Shown: in pieces, positions 25,757 to 32,398 of the stretch | Numbering within the stretch: the stretch's first letter is position 1 | How the letters are laid out: the number at the start of each line of letters is the position of its first letter | From: Actinomycetes bacterium | GTDB lineage: Bacteria; Actinomycetota; Acidimicrobiia; Acidimicrobiales; Bog-793 | DNA: 37,023 nt | Assembly: GCA_021803215.1 (NCBI GenBank) | Contig: JAJZLV010000053.1 | Location: 1-37,023, forward strand | Direction of reading: 5' to 3' | Notes under the pieces: generated by a model | Databases searched by the model: none | Told to the model about the DNA's origin: nothing | Seen by the model: the letters and a program-made list of their open reading frames with translations, nothing else | Made by a program: the position numbers and the translations under genes

Positions 25757-27187
25757 TCAGCAAATCGGTGCAGGAGAGCCGGCGGCAGTGGGCCGTTCCG
25801 TCACGGCGTCCGGGGTGTTGCTGGGGGAGCCAATCGGTGCGAAGCCGGCTGGGAGGTCGGTCTGCTCCTTGTCGCCCGGGAGCTGGCTGCTTTGAGCAAT
25901 ACCAGGCCCGGGATCGATCATGGAGAGGCACTCCTTCCCGCGGGCCACGAGGACCATGTGGAGTCGGGCGACCATCTTGGCTGCCATCTCTTCGAGCGAC
26001 GGTTCTCCACATACGTCGGACACGGCTTGCGGCAGGTTGGCCGCGAGCGCGCCGACGCGGTCTATGACCTCGCTCGAAGAAAGCCCGACGTCGACCGCTA
26101 GCTTCCCCCACTCTCGACGGCCGATCTGGCGTAGGCGTCTCTGCCCGCCGATCGTCATCGCCAGGTCCAGCCCGTCCAGACCGAAGTCCGGATCGTCGTA
26201 GACGAGTGCAGAGGCCGCGTCATACAGCGGAGCCAGCCGGACTCGCTGGCCAGAGAGAAGGAGCGAGAAGTTCTTCGCGTGGGCATCGCTCCCTCCGATG
26301 AGCCACTGGAAAGCCAGCTGGTCGACGAGGTCGAGCACGCAACGGCGGGCCTCGGCGCCAGGCTGAGCCCGCCAGAGCAACTCGGCCATGCGCCGCGGCC
26401 CTGGCCCACCCTCACGCTGGTACTTGTGCTCGGGCAGGATGCCAAGAGCCTGGCAGAAGTCCTCCTGGTGTACCCGTAGCCAGCGCCCATCGCGCTGCAG
26501 GCGGTCGTAACGTTCGACTACGAGCGCCCGGGTTCCTGCAAACTCCTGCAGCCGCGTCCTTGCGGTCGGGATACCGAGCCGCCGTCCGACCTCGAGGCAG
26601 ACATGCTCGTTCACGTCGTGATGCTCGTAGCCGGGAACGGTCGGCTTCAGGATGTGAGTGGTCGGGGTAGCCCCACCGGGGCGACCCCACCTAGTGCCGT
26701 CGTACAACAGCGCCAGCTTCGCCTGAGCACCGGTCAAGCTCCACTGCGGCCCATGTCGCGTGTAGTGCCACATTGTCGGATCGATCCGCAAGGCATGCAG
26801 CCACCGGCCGATGTCCTCGGCTTCGAGCCACTCGACCGATCCACCGACGCGGGCTGCCTCGTAGCGCTCGGGTCGGACGAACTGGACGGCACCCGCGACA
26901 TCCTCGCCGACCTCTTTCAGCAGTGCGAAGGGATGCCGAGAGGTGATGTCGAACTGCTGACGCCAGCGCTGGAGCACTCGCTCGTTGTCCGGCAACAGGC
27001 CTTCGACGAAGGGGCGGACGACGCGGTGCTCGTGACGTGAGACGACGGTCGGCATTGAGAGGGACAAGGGAGTGGCGGCACGCGGCCGGCTCGTCTCATA
27101 GCTGAAGTGCATCCTCCCGCTCGGATCATGCACGAGCTCGCCGGCGAACTCGCCTTCGATGAGGACGAGGAGCCGCTTATCGCTCAT
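25757..27187 (-). CDS. hipA: HipA-type serine/threonine kinase toxin
   Basis: A 476-residue protein of the HipA family. HipA kinases phosphorylate aminoacyl-tRNA synthetases (GltX in E. coli), stopping translation and causing persistence. Seen: the Gly-rich P-loop-like segment SLTGAQAKLALL with Ser150 at the position autophosphorylated in E. coli HipA, HILKP with Lys181 for ATP, VVERYDR, catalytic GGSDAHAKNFSLL (Asp301, Asn306), and the metal-binding Asp323 in APLYDAAS. All key residues are intact, so an active kinase is expected. The last about 55 residues (rich in Pro, Gly and Ser) go beyond the usual end and look disordered. ATG 27187 overlaps the hipB end by 11 bases. Confidence 0.93.
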   Translation of the reverse strand: MSDKRLLVLIEGEFAGELVHDPSGRMHFSYETSRPRAATPLSLSMPTVVSRHEHRVVRPFVEGLLPDNERVLQRWRQQFDITSRHPFALLKEVGEDVAGAVQFVRPERYEAARVGGSVEWLEAEDIGRWLHALRIDPTMWHYTRHGPQWSLTGAQAKLALLYDGTRWGRPGGATPTTHILKPTVPGYEHHDVNEHVCLEVGRRLGIPTARTRLQEFAGTRALVVERYDRLQRDGRWLRVHQEDFCQALGILPEHKYQREGGPGPRRMAELLWRAQPGAEARRCVLDLVDQLAFQWLIGGSDAHAKNFSLLLSGQRVRLAPLYDAASALVYDDPDFGLDGLDLAMTIGGQRRLRQIGRREWGKLAVDVGLSSSEVIDRVGALAANLPQAVSDVCGEPSLEEMAAKMVARLHMVLVARGKECLSMIDPGPGIAQSSQLPGDKEQTDLPAGFAPIGSPSNTPDAVTERPTAAGSPAPIC

Positions 27188-27488
27188 CAGCTGACCGGAG
27201 ACTGTCGAGCAGGGCGTCGACGTCTAGCCCCTGGGGTTCTGTGTCGGCAGGCGACACGACCTCGGTGTCGGTCACGGCCAAGCTGAGGCCGAGAGCGGCG
27301 AAGAGGTCGAGCACGAGCCCGAGCTCGGCCCGCCTCGCTCCTTGCTCGAATGAGTTGACCCACTGGCGCGACACGCCGGCCTGTCGTGCGGCCACCTCCT
27401 GCGACATCCCAAGGGCGCGGCGCTGTGCTCGGGCCGTATGCCCGATGTCAACGGCGGTACGGATGGGGAGCAGCCGTGGTGTCGTCAT
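27177..27488 (-). CDS. hipB: HipB-like XRE antitoxin/repressor
   Basis: A 103-residue protein with an XRE helix-turn-helix (about 16-70): ARAQRRALGMSQEVAARQAG, then VSRQWVNSFEQGARRAEL. An acidic C-terminal tail (VSPADTEPQGLDVDALLDSL) probably contacts HipA or is the degradable part. HipB dimers bind palindromes ahead of the operon and recruit HipA for stronger repression. ATG 27486-27488 has no ribosome site; it lies about two bases from the predicted transcription start, so the mRNA is probably leaderless. The first codons lie inside the third operator copy. Confidence 0.93.
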   Translation of the reverse strand: MTTPRLLPIRTAVDIGHTARAQRRALGMSQEVAARQAGVSRQWVNSFEQGARRAELGLVLDLFAALGLSLAVTDTEVVSPADTEPQGLDVDALLDSLRSADER

Positions 27489-27549
27489 ACGGTGACATTA
27501 TAGCATGTCGTCGTATGACGACAACTATCTGTGTCGTCGTATGACGACA
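27480..27549 (-). promoter_or_regulatory. hipBA operator array: three palindromes at 26-bp spacing
   Basis: Two perfect palindromes TGTCGTC-GTAT-GACGACA lie at 27506-27523 and 27532-27549. A degenerate third, TGTCGTCATACGGTGACA, lies at 27480-27497 over the hipB start codon. Their centres (27488.5, 27514.5, 27540.5) are exactly 26 bp apart, about 2.5 helical turns. The outermost site extends outward to 13-bp perfect arms (TATCTGTGTCGTC at 27526-27538 and its complement at 27543-27555). This is the expected target of HipB or a HipBA complex, and it covers the promoter completely. Confidence 0.85.
27497..27524 (-). promoter_or_regulatory. hipBA promoter, probably leaderless
   Basis: On the minus strand a perfect -10 hexamer TATAAT (27502-27497) follows TTGTCG (27524-27519) at a 16-base spacing. 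The transcription start would fall at about 27490, next to the hipB ATG at 27488. The spacer is occupied by the central operator palindrome. Confidence 0.7.
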
Positions 27550-27562
27550 CAGATAAGTCATA

Positions 27563-27580
27563 ACTCTGTTGGGACAGAGT
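27563..27580. repeat. Short perfect hairpin ACTCTGT-TGGG-ACAGAGT
   Basis: A 7-bp perfect stem with a 4-base loop between the hipBA operators and the tRNA-side hairpin. Unrelated in sequence to the operators. Role unknown. Confidence 0.5.
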
Positions 27581-27595
27581 CATCCAGGGGAAACG

Positions 27596-27633
27596 CAGGC
27601 AGACAGCGGCCGGCTACAGCAGCTGTCTGCCTG
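27596..27633 (-). terminator. Strong hairpin between tRNA-Ser and hipBA
   Basis: CAGGCAGACAGC (27596-27607) and GCTGTCTGCCTG (27622-27633) form a perfect 12-bp stem with a 14-base loop. It lies about 50 bases beyond the 3' end of the tRNA on its strand, followed by CGTTTCCCC, so it is most likely the tRNA terminator. It would also insulate hipBA, which is transcribed in the same direction. Confidence 0.6.
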
Positions 27634-27653
27634 ATTCCCCCCTGGCTGGCTGG

Positions 27654-27693
27654 CGGAGGGAGTGGCGGAGGGAGTGGCGAGCGGAGGGAGTGG
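27654..27693. repeat. Triplicated 12-mer containing the tRNA-Ser 3' end
   Basis: CGGAGGGAGTGG occurs at 27654-27665, 27666-27677 and 27682-27693. The last copy is the acceptor and T-stem end of the tRNA gene (reverse strand); the first two are in direct tandem just beyond it. Duplicated tRNA 3' ends are the classic scar of integration at a tRNA gene, but slippage duplication would look the same. Confidence 0.7.
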
Positions 27694-27767
27694 GATTCGA
27701 ACCCACGGTACGCAGGACGCACAACGGTTTTCGAGACCGCCCGATTCGGCCACTCTCGCATCCCTCC
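27682..27767 (-). tRNA. tRNA-Ser(CGA)
   Basis: An 86-base class II tRNA. On the minus strand the acceptor arm is GGAGGGA (27767-27761) paired with TCCCTCC (27689-27683), discriminator G at 27682. The anticodon loop CTCGAAA sits between GCGGT and ACCGT, giving anticodon CGA for UCG codons. A long variable arm follows, then the T arm GTGGGTTCGAATCCCAC. CCA is not encoded. Its 3' end is duplicated next door. Confidence 0.93.
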
Positions 27768-28156
27768 GGCCGCGAGCCTAGGCGATGGCAACGGTCATCA
27801 AGCCAAGGCTGGCAGAAGGCGGCCGTGCCGAACGCTGCCATCCGGTTGCTCTACGCCAGCCCGAGCAGTTTTGAACCACCTGTGAGCCTCGGAGTGCCTG
27901 ATCCGTGGCTGGCGGCGGCAGAGATGGCGTCGCCCGTCGCGTAGTGCGTGACTCTTGAGCCGTCTGGCCCTGTTTGGTGCCTTGCCCAGGATTTGTCCGT
28001 GCTACGTGGCCGGCGACGCGGCTCGGTCTACTGCGGGCTCCAGGTCGGTGCGCTGAGGTGGCACCTCGACGACCCGGTCGGGACCGAGCCGAAGAGCCGG
28101 GCCAACGCGCCGGCACTCGACCCAGGTAGGTACGCCCCCGGTGCCGGGGCTACAGG
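27768..28156. other. Gene-free stretch between tRNA-Ser and the TnpA remnant
   Basis: Promoter of the tRNA should lie at the left edge. The rest shows no coding bias I trust and no repeat. It may include the lost N-terminal part of the recombinase gene. Confidence 0.35.
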
Positions 28157-28440
28157 GTGAACAGGCGAACGACTCTCGTCTCGCCCGACGTCACCCTGGT
28201 GCCCGCCAGAACCCTCGGCCTTTGCGCCCGGGCGTCCTCCCATGACCAACGGGCAGGCCTCGACCGCCAGGTGGCGGGGCTCCGACTGGGCAGCCGAGAC
28301 GGGACGGCCGGTCGTTCGGGTAAGGCCAGAAGCTGGTTCGGAGAGGAACGGTCCGCCGACCAAGCCGCACCGCCTGCTCGCTGATCCAAGGTATCGACCG
28401 TCGTTGTCGAGCGCCGGACCGTCTGGTGTGCACTTAATGG
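28157..28440 (+). pseudogene. Decayed IS607-type serine recombinase (TnpA) gene
   Basis: Three reading frames together spell the catalytic half of an IS607 TnpA. LVSPDVTLVPARTLG, then LCARASSHDQRAGLDRQVA, come from the frame at 28157 (intact members read LYARVSSHDQRADLDRQVA, the serine being the nucleophile). GRPVVRVRPEAGS, then HRLLADPRY, come from a second frame at about 28298-28395 (intact: VV.V..E.GSGLNG.R..LRRLLADP). STVVVERR comes from the third at about 28397. At least two frameshifts are needed. The N-terminal MerR-like helix-turn-helix is not clear. It runs up to the stop of tadA on the other strand. I see no partner tnpB next to it. Confidence 0.75.
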
Positions 28441-28898
28441 CGGTGCGCGTGGAAGTACTGCTTCAGCCCTGCAGCACACGCCGACTCGAGCACGCCGGGG
28501 ACAACCGACAGCTCGTGGTTGAGGCGTGGGTCCGAGCAGAGGTTGTAAAGGGATCCGCAGGCCCCGGCCTTGGGGTCGGCGGCTCCGAAGACGACCCGCC
28601 TGATACGAGCGGCCACCGCGGCTCCGGCGCACATGGGACAGGGTTCGAGGGTCACGTAGAGGCTCGCGTCGACAAGGCGCCAGGAGCCGAGCCTCGAGGC
28701 GGCAGCGCGCAGCGCCAACAGCTCGGCATGCGCCGTCGGATCCTGCAGCTGCTCGCGGCGGTTGTGGTCGGCGGCGACGATCTCCCTGCCTACGACCACG
28801 AGGGCTCCGACAGGAACCTCGCCCTCGGCTTCTGCTTGGCGGGCCTCATCGAGGGCGAGCGACATCAGGCCCTCGTCAGGCGTGGGCGTCAGGAGCAC
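28434..28898 (-). CDS. tadA: tRNA-specific adenosine deaminase
   Basis: A 154-residue zinc deaminase that converts the wobble adenosine of tRNA-Arg(ACG) to inosine. Zinc/proton-shuttle motif: AHAELLALR (His and Glu) and PCPMCAGA (two Cys). VPVGALVV and the late FGAADPKAGACGSLYNL segment are typical of TadA. GTG 28896-28898 keeps the family's N-terminal helix (PDEGLMSLALDEARQA); an ATG 11 codons later, with GAGGG ahead, is possible. It follows the ABC-F gene at 25 bases on the same strand, so the two translation-related genes are probably co-transcribed. Confidence 0.9.
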   Translation of the reverse strand: MLLTPTPDEGLMSLALDEARQAEAEGEVPVGALVVVGREIVAADHNRREQLQDPTAHAELLALRAAASRLGSWRLVDASLYVTLEPCPMCAGAAVAARIRRVVFGAADPKAGACGSLYNLCSDPRLNHELSVVPGVLESACAAGLKQYFHAHRH

Positions 28899-28923
28899 GC
28901 CGGAAGGATATTGCTCGGAGTGA

Positions 28924-30621
28924 TCACGAGAAGGAATTGTCTGAGACGACATTCCCGTTGTCGAGCTGCACCTGGCGTGTGACCTCGATCGCTTCCAGCA
29001 GAGCCTGGTCGTGGGTGACCAGCAAGAGGGTCGCCTGCCAGCCGGAGAGGGTTGCCTCAAGCTGTTCGATGGCTGCCAGGTCGAGGTGGTTTGTGGGCTC
29101 GTCGAGCACGAGGCAATTGGTCCCTCGGGCAACGAGAAGGGCGAGCTCTGCTCGGGTTCGCTCACCGGGTGAGAGGGAGACCGCTGGTCGCTGGACGTCC
29201 CCTGCCGAGAGCCCGAACTTCGCGAGCAGCGAGCGGCTCTCTGAGACCGTGGTCCCCGTCGCCGCGAGGAAGCTTTCGATAAGCGGCCCGTCGTTGAAGA
29301 AGCGTCGACGATCCTGGCCGAGCTCGCCGGCCACGACCGAGCTGCCGAGGCGGGCGCGTCCCTCCGAGAGCGGGAGGCGCCCTAGGACTGCCGCAAGCAG
29401 GGTTGACTTGCCGCTGCCGTTCGGTCCGAGGATGGCCACCTTCTCCCCGAAGGAGATGTGCAGATCGACTGGCCCGAGGCGAAAGTCGCCCCTTTCGACA
29501 ACCCCATTCTCGATCTCGGCCACAATCTCTCCGGAGCGGCCGAGCGACGGGATCTCGAGGCGGAGTTGCCAGGGCTCGTAGGGGCGTTCGACCACCTCGA
29601 GGCGTCCAAGCGCCTTCTCCGTTATGCGCACCTTGGAAGCCTGTTTCTCTGTCCGGTTGACCCGGAAGTCCCGTTGCACCTTGTCGCTGTCCGGCTGTTT
29701 CCTGACCTCTTTGCGCACTCCCTGTACGGCCCACTGTCGCTGCTCGCGAAGCCGTCCTTGCAGCCGTCCCCGCTCTGTCATGTAGGCCTCGTAGGCCTGC
29801 TCGGCATGGCGCCTAGCGTCCTGACGGGCTTTGAGGTAGGTGTCGAAGCTGCCGGAGTAAAGAGCCGTCTCGTGGGTCCACTCGTCGACCTCGAGCACGG
29901 CATTCACGCTGCGGGCCAGAAAGGATCGGTCGTGCGACACGATGGCGGTGCCGCCGACCCGCGCCGACAGGTAGCTCTCCAATCGAGCGATGCCGTCGAA
30001 GTCGAGGTCGTTGGTGGGCTCGTCCAGCAGCAAGATGTCAAAGCGCGATACGAGCAGGGCTGCCAAGGACACCTTGGCGCGCTGACCGCCCGAGAGCTCG
30101 GCCGTCGGCCGCTCGAGGAGGTTCTCGTCGAGCTGCAGCTCGGCAATGACCTCTCCGAGCCGTCCGTCGAACTCCCCGGCCTCGAGGGAGATGAAGCGTT
30201 CCAGGGCAGCTCCGTAGGCTTCCTCGGCACCGGACCTGTTTTCCGCCAGAGCGGTAGCTGCTTCCATCAGGCGCCGTTCGGCAAGTGCGATGCCGCTTCT
30301 GCGTCCAAGCATCTCGCGCGCTGTCTCGGTTGTGTGGCGCTCCGGCTCCTGAGCCAGGTAGCCGACGGTGGCGTTGGCCGGCAAGATCTCGACCCGTCCG
30401 GCATCCGGTTGCTCGAGACCGGCCAGGATCCTCAAAAGGGTGGTTTTGCCGGCGCCGTTCGGGCCCACGACTCCGACCCTTTGTTTCGGCCCGACGCTGA
30501 GGTCGACAGCCGACAGGACAGGGTTTGGCCCATAGCTCTTCGAGATGCCGTGAGCTACGAGGGTGGCAAAGGCGAGAGAGGCGGAAGAAGGCAAAGGGGG
30601 ATCTCCGGAGCAAAGAGGCAA
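28924..30621 (-). CDS. ABC-F family ATPase, ribosome-associated
   Basis: A 565-residue protein with two ABC cassettes and no membrane segment. Cassette 1: Walker A GPNGAGKTT, signature LSGGQ, Walker B LLLDEPTNDLD. Cassette 2: GPNGSGKST, signature LSPGE, LVLDEPTNHLD. The basic linker between them (about 265-345, KARQDARRHAEQAYEAYMTE onward) is the P-site tRNA interaction motif that reaches the peptidyl-transferase centre in known ABC-F proteins. Some relatives protect ribosomes from macrolide, lincosamide or pleuromutilin drugs; others are housekeeping. Sequence alone does not decide. The longest frame starts at TTG 30621; no better start is visible before the first cassette. Confidence 0.9.
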   Translation of the reverse strand: MPLCSGDPPLPSSASLAFATLVAHGISKSYGPNPVLSAVDLSVGPKQRVGVVGPNGAGKTTLLRILAGLEQPDAGRVEILPANATVGYLAQEPERHTTETAREMLGRRSGIALAERRLMEAATALAENRSGAEEAYGAALERFISLEAGEFDGRLGEVIAELQLDENLLERPTAELSGGQRAKVSLAALLVSRFDILLLDEPTNDLDFDGIARLESYLSARVGGTAIVSHDRSFLARSVNAVLEVDEWTHETALYSGSFDTYLKARQDARRHAEQAYEAYMTERGRLQGRLREQRQWAVQGVRKEVRKQPDSDKVQRDFRVNRTEKQASKVRITEKALGRLEVVERPYEPWQLRLEIPSLGRSGEIVAEIENGVVERGDFRLGPVDLHISFGEKVAILGPNGSGKSTLLAAVLGRLPLSEGRARLGSSVVAGELGQDRRRFFNDGPLIESFLAATGTTVSESRSLLAKFGLSAGDVQRPAVSLSPGERTRAELALLVARGTNCLVLDEPTNHLDLAAIEQLEATLSGWQATLLLVTHDQALLEAIEVTRQVQLDNGNVVSDNSFS

Positions 30622-30732
30622 GCGGGCTCGACGAAGATCAGATCTGCACGGGGAAGATGGTAGCGCCTATGGCCTTGGGGCCGAAAGATGTCGTCCGGGT
30701 CGACTCACGAGAGAGCTGCGCCAAGCCCCGCC

Positions 30733-31413
30733 TCAAGATGCGGCCAGCCCGGCGAGCGGCTCGTCGAGGGCCCTCGGTTTCCCAGCCTGGCTCCCGGCCG
30801 GTGCGAGAGCGGCGATCCCCCGGCGAGGGACGATTATCTCGTCGATGAGGCCGTACTGCCTGGCCTGCTCGGCGTTCATGTAGCGGTCCCGCTCGATGTC
30901 GGCCGCCACCTGCGCGATGCTCCGACCGGTGTGATGGGCGAGGATCTCGACCATGCGCCTCGTGGTGGCGAGCACCTCCTTCAGGTGGATCTCCATGTCC
31001 CGCGGAGCGCCTCTGGTGCCGGCAGTGCCCTCATGGATCATGATCTTGGCGTTCGGGAGGGCATAGCGCTTGCCTCCGGCGCCGCCGGCGAGGATCATGG
31101 CGGCAGCCGACATGCCCATCCCGACGCAGATGGTCGAGACCTCGCAGCTCACGTGCTGTATGACGTCGTAGATCGCCATGCCGGCGTAGCTGAGGCCGCC
31201 CGGAGAGTTGATGTAGAGGTGGATGTCCTTCTCGGGGTCTTCGGACTCCAGGTAGAGGATCTCCGCGACGAGCAAGTTGGCGATCTGGTCGTCGACCTCT
31301 TGTCCGAGAAAGACGATGCGCTCTCTCAGCAGCAACGAGAAGATGTCGTATGCCCTGTCGCCCCGCGCCGTCTGGTCGAGCACGGTGGGGATCATCGAGT
31401 GTCGGATCTCCAT
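30733..31413 (-). CDS. clpP: ClpP-type protease subunit with intact catalytic triad
   Basis: A 226-residue member of the ClpP family, proteolytic core of Clp AAA+ proteases. The triad is present with canonical spacing: Ser102 (VGMGMSAAAM), His127 (IMIHEGTAG) and Asp176 (ERDRYMN), i.e. 25 and 49 residues apart as in E. coli. The oligomer core INSPGGLSYAGMAIYDVIQ and GLIDEII are normal. Unusual: GMGMSAAA instead of the common GQAASMGA, and HEGTAGTRGAP in place of HQPxGGxxGQA in the handle. No clpX is adjacent. ATG 31411-31413 has GGAGG at 6 bases. It diverges from an XRE gene and a second, inactive ClpP-like gene, with 52 bases shared between them. Confidence 0.92.
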   Translation of the reverse strand: MEIRHSMIPTVLDQTARGDRAYDIFSLLLRERIVFLGQEVDDQIANLLVAEILYLESEDPEKDIHLYINSPGGLSYAGMAIYDVIQHVSCEVSTICVGMGMSAAAMILAGGAGGKRYALPNAKIMIHEGTAGTRGAPRDMEIHLKEVLATTRRMVEILAHHTGRSIAQVAADIERDRYMNAEQARQYGLIDEIIVPRRGIAALAPAGSQAGKPRALDEPLAGLAAS

Positions 31414-31422
31414 CTCTGCCTC

Positions 31423-31460
31423 CTCTATCTCAAATAGAATATCTCATTGCTAAGATAGAG
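31423..31460. promoter_or_regulatory. Inverted repeat in the clpP/XRE divergent promoter
   Basis: CTCTATCT (31423-31430) and AGATAGAG (31453-31460) are perfect inverted repeats around a 22-base AT-rich centre, with ATCTC repeated inside. It spans nearly the whole 52-base gap between the two start codons, and a TAGAAT hexamer at 31435-31440 could be a -10. The XRE protein encoded next to it is the natural candidate binder and would control both directions. Confidence 0.55.
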
Positions 31461-31465
31461 ATGAC

Positions 31466-31738
31466 ATGAGCGAAGGACCCGAACCCGGTCACCGTCCCGT
31501 CTTCCCGGGCTTCAGGGAGATCGCGGAGCGCCGTCGCCAGTTCCTCTCGAGCCTCGTCGAGCAGCGGGTCGCACTCGGCCTGACCCAGACAGAGGTGGCG
31601 GCCCGGATGGGGACCTCGCAGTCGGCCGTGGCCCGGCTCGAGTCTGGCGAGGCAGACGTTCGGGTCTCCACCCTGGAGCGCTACGCGGCAGCGCTCGACG
31701 GCTCGCTCGAGTGGCATCTGCGCAAGGAGGAGCGGTGA
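31466..31738 (+). CDS. Small XRE-family regulator of the Clp locus
   Basis: A 90-residue protein that is almost entirely a helix-turn-helix (about 30-85): EQRVALGLTQTEVAARMGTS, then QSAVARLESGEADVRV and LERYAAALDGSLEW. The N-terminal about 20 residues are Pro/Gly-rich (GPEPGHRPVFPG). In Streptomyces, clpP3clpP4 expression is controlled by small HTH proteins (PopR, ClgR) that are themselves Clp substrates; a comparable loop is possible. The C-terminus is charged (RKEER), not the hydrophobic Ala-Ala type degron. Its stop overlaps the GTG of the ClpP-like gene. Confidence 0.88.
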   Translation: MSEGPEPGHRPVFPGFREIAERRRQFLSSLVEQRVALGLTQTEVAARMGTSQSAVARLESGEADVRVSTLERYAAALDGSLEWHLRKEER

Positions 31739-32325
31739 GCGACCACTCCCGACTCGAGAGCGGCGACTGGCTGGAGGCTTTCTTGTTCGACCGGCGCATG
31801 GCGGTCCTGCGCGGCACCCTCGACGACGGGCTCGCCACCCGGGTGGCGACCGAGCTCATGACCTTCGATGCCACTGGTGACGATCCGGTCACCTTGCAGG
31901 TGGACTGCTCGGGCGGGACGCTCACGGCCGCTCTCACGCTGGTCGACGTGATCGAGGTGCTCGGGGTGCCCGTCGAGGTGCTCTGCATGGGCAGGGTGGA
32001 GGGCGTCGGAGTGGCGGTCGTGGCGGCTGCCTCGTCGAGAAGGGCCCTTTCCCACACCCAGTTCAAGATGGGCGACCCCGAGCTCTCCTTCGAGGCCCGT
32101 GCCGGTGAGGTGGCGCGCCTGGCGGCCGCTCAGCGAGATCTGCTCGGCCGGTACCACCAGGTCCTCGCACAAGCGACGAAGCGAACGGTCGAGGAGATCG
32201 AGCGGTGGTGCGCGAGACGAAGCGTCTTCGACGTCTCCGAGGCGATGAGCCGAGGGATCGTCGACGAGATACTCCGCGGCAAGGAAGGCCCCCGCTCGGC
32301 CCGCCAGAGCCACTCTGGTCGGTAA
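31735..32325 (+). CDS. Catalytically dead ClpP-like protein (ClpR-like)
   Basis: A 196-residue protein with the ClpP/crotonase fold. The pattern FLFDRRMAVLRGTLDD, LQVDCSGGTLTAALTLVDVI, EVLCMGRVEGVGVAVVAAAS and SEAMSRGIVDEIL follows the neighbouring ClpP block for block. Aligned with that protein, the nucleophile Ser102 is replaced by Gly90, His127 by Gly113 or Asp114 (QFKMGDP), and Asp176 by Arg162. All three catalytic residues are absent, so it cannot cut peptides. It could form mixed rings like ClpR of cyanobacteria and plastids, or regulate. GTG 31735 has GGAGGAG just upstream and overlaps the XRE stop by 4 bases, so both are made together. Confidence 0.85.
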   Translation: MSDHSRLESGDWLEAFLFDRRMAVLRGTLDDGLATRVATELMTFDATGDDPVTLQVDCSGGTLTAALTLVDVIEVLGVPVEVLCMGRVEGVGVAVVAAASSRRALSHTQFKMGDPELSFEARAGEVARLAAAQRDLLGRYHQVLAQATKRTVEEIERWCARRSVFDVSEAMSRGIVDEILRGKEGPRSARQSHSGR

Positions 32326-32349
32326 GAAGGCGTGTCGCCCCGGCGCGAA

Positions 32350-32386
32350 AGGGCCGCCGCCGGGCTCTCGCCCTGGCGGCGGCCCT
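32350..32386. terminator. Strong bidirectional hairpin
   Basis: AGGGCCGCCGCC (32350-32361) and GGCGGCGGCCCT (32375-32386) form a perfect 12-bp GC stem with a 13-base loop, midway between two convergent genes. No U tract on either side, as is common in actinobacteria. Confidence 0.75.
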
Positions 32387-32398
32387 CTGGGAGGCGGG

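Noticed and set aside
20690-28440. One intact IS607-type transposon with tnpA and tnpB at its ends
   Set aside because: Both remnants face the same way but in reversed order, 7 kb apart with unrelated genes between; they cannot be one normal element.
28924-30732. Antibiotic-induced attenuator ahead of the ABC-F gene
   Set aside because: The 111-base gap after clpP shows no clear leader peptide with a terminator/antiterminator pair, so a resistance-type control could not be supported.
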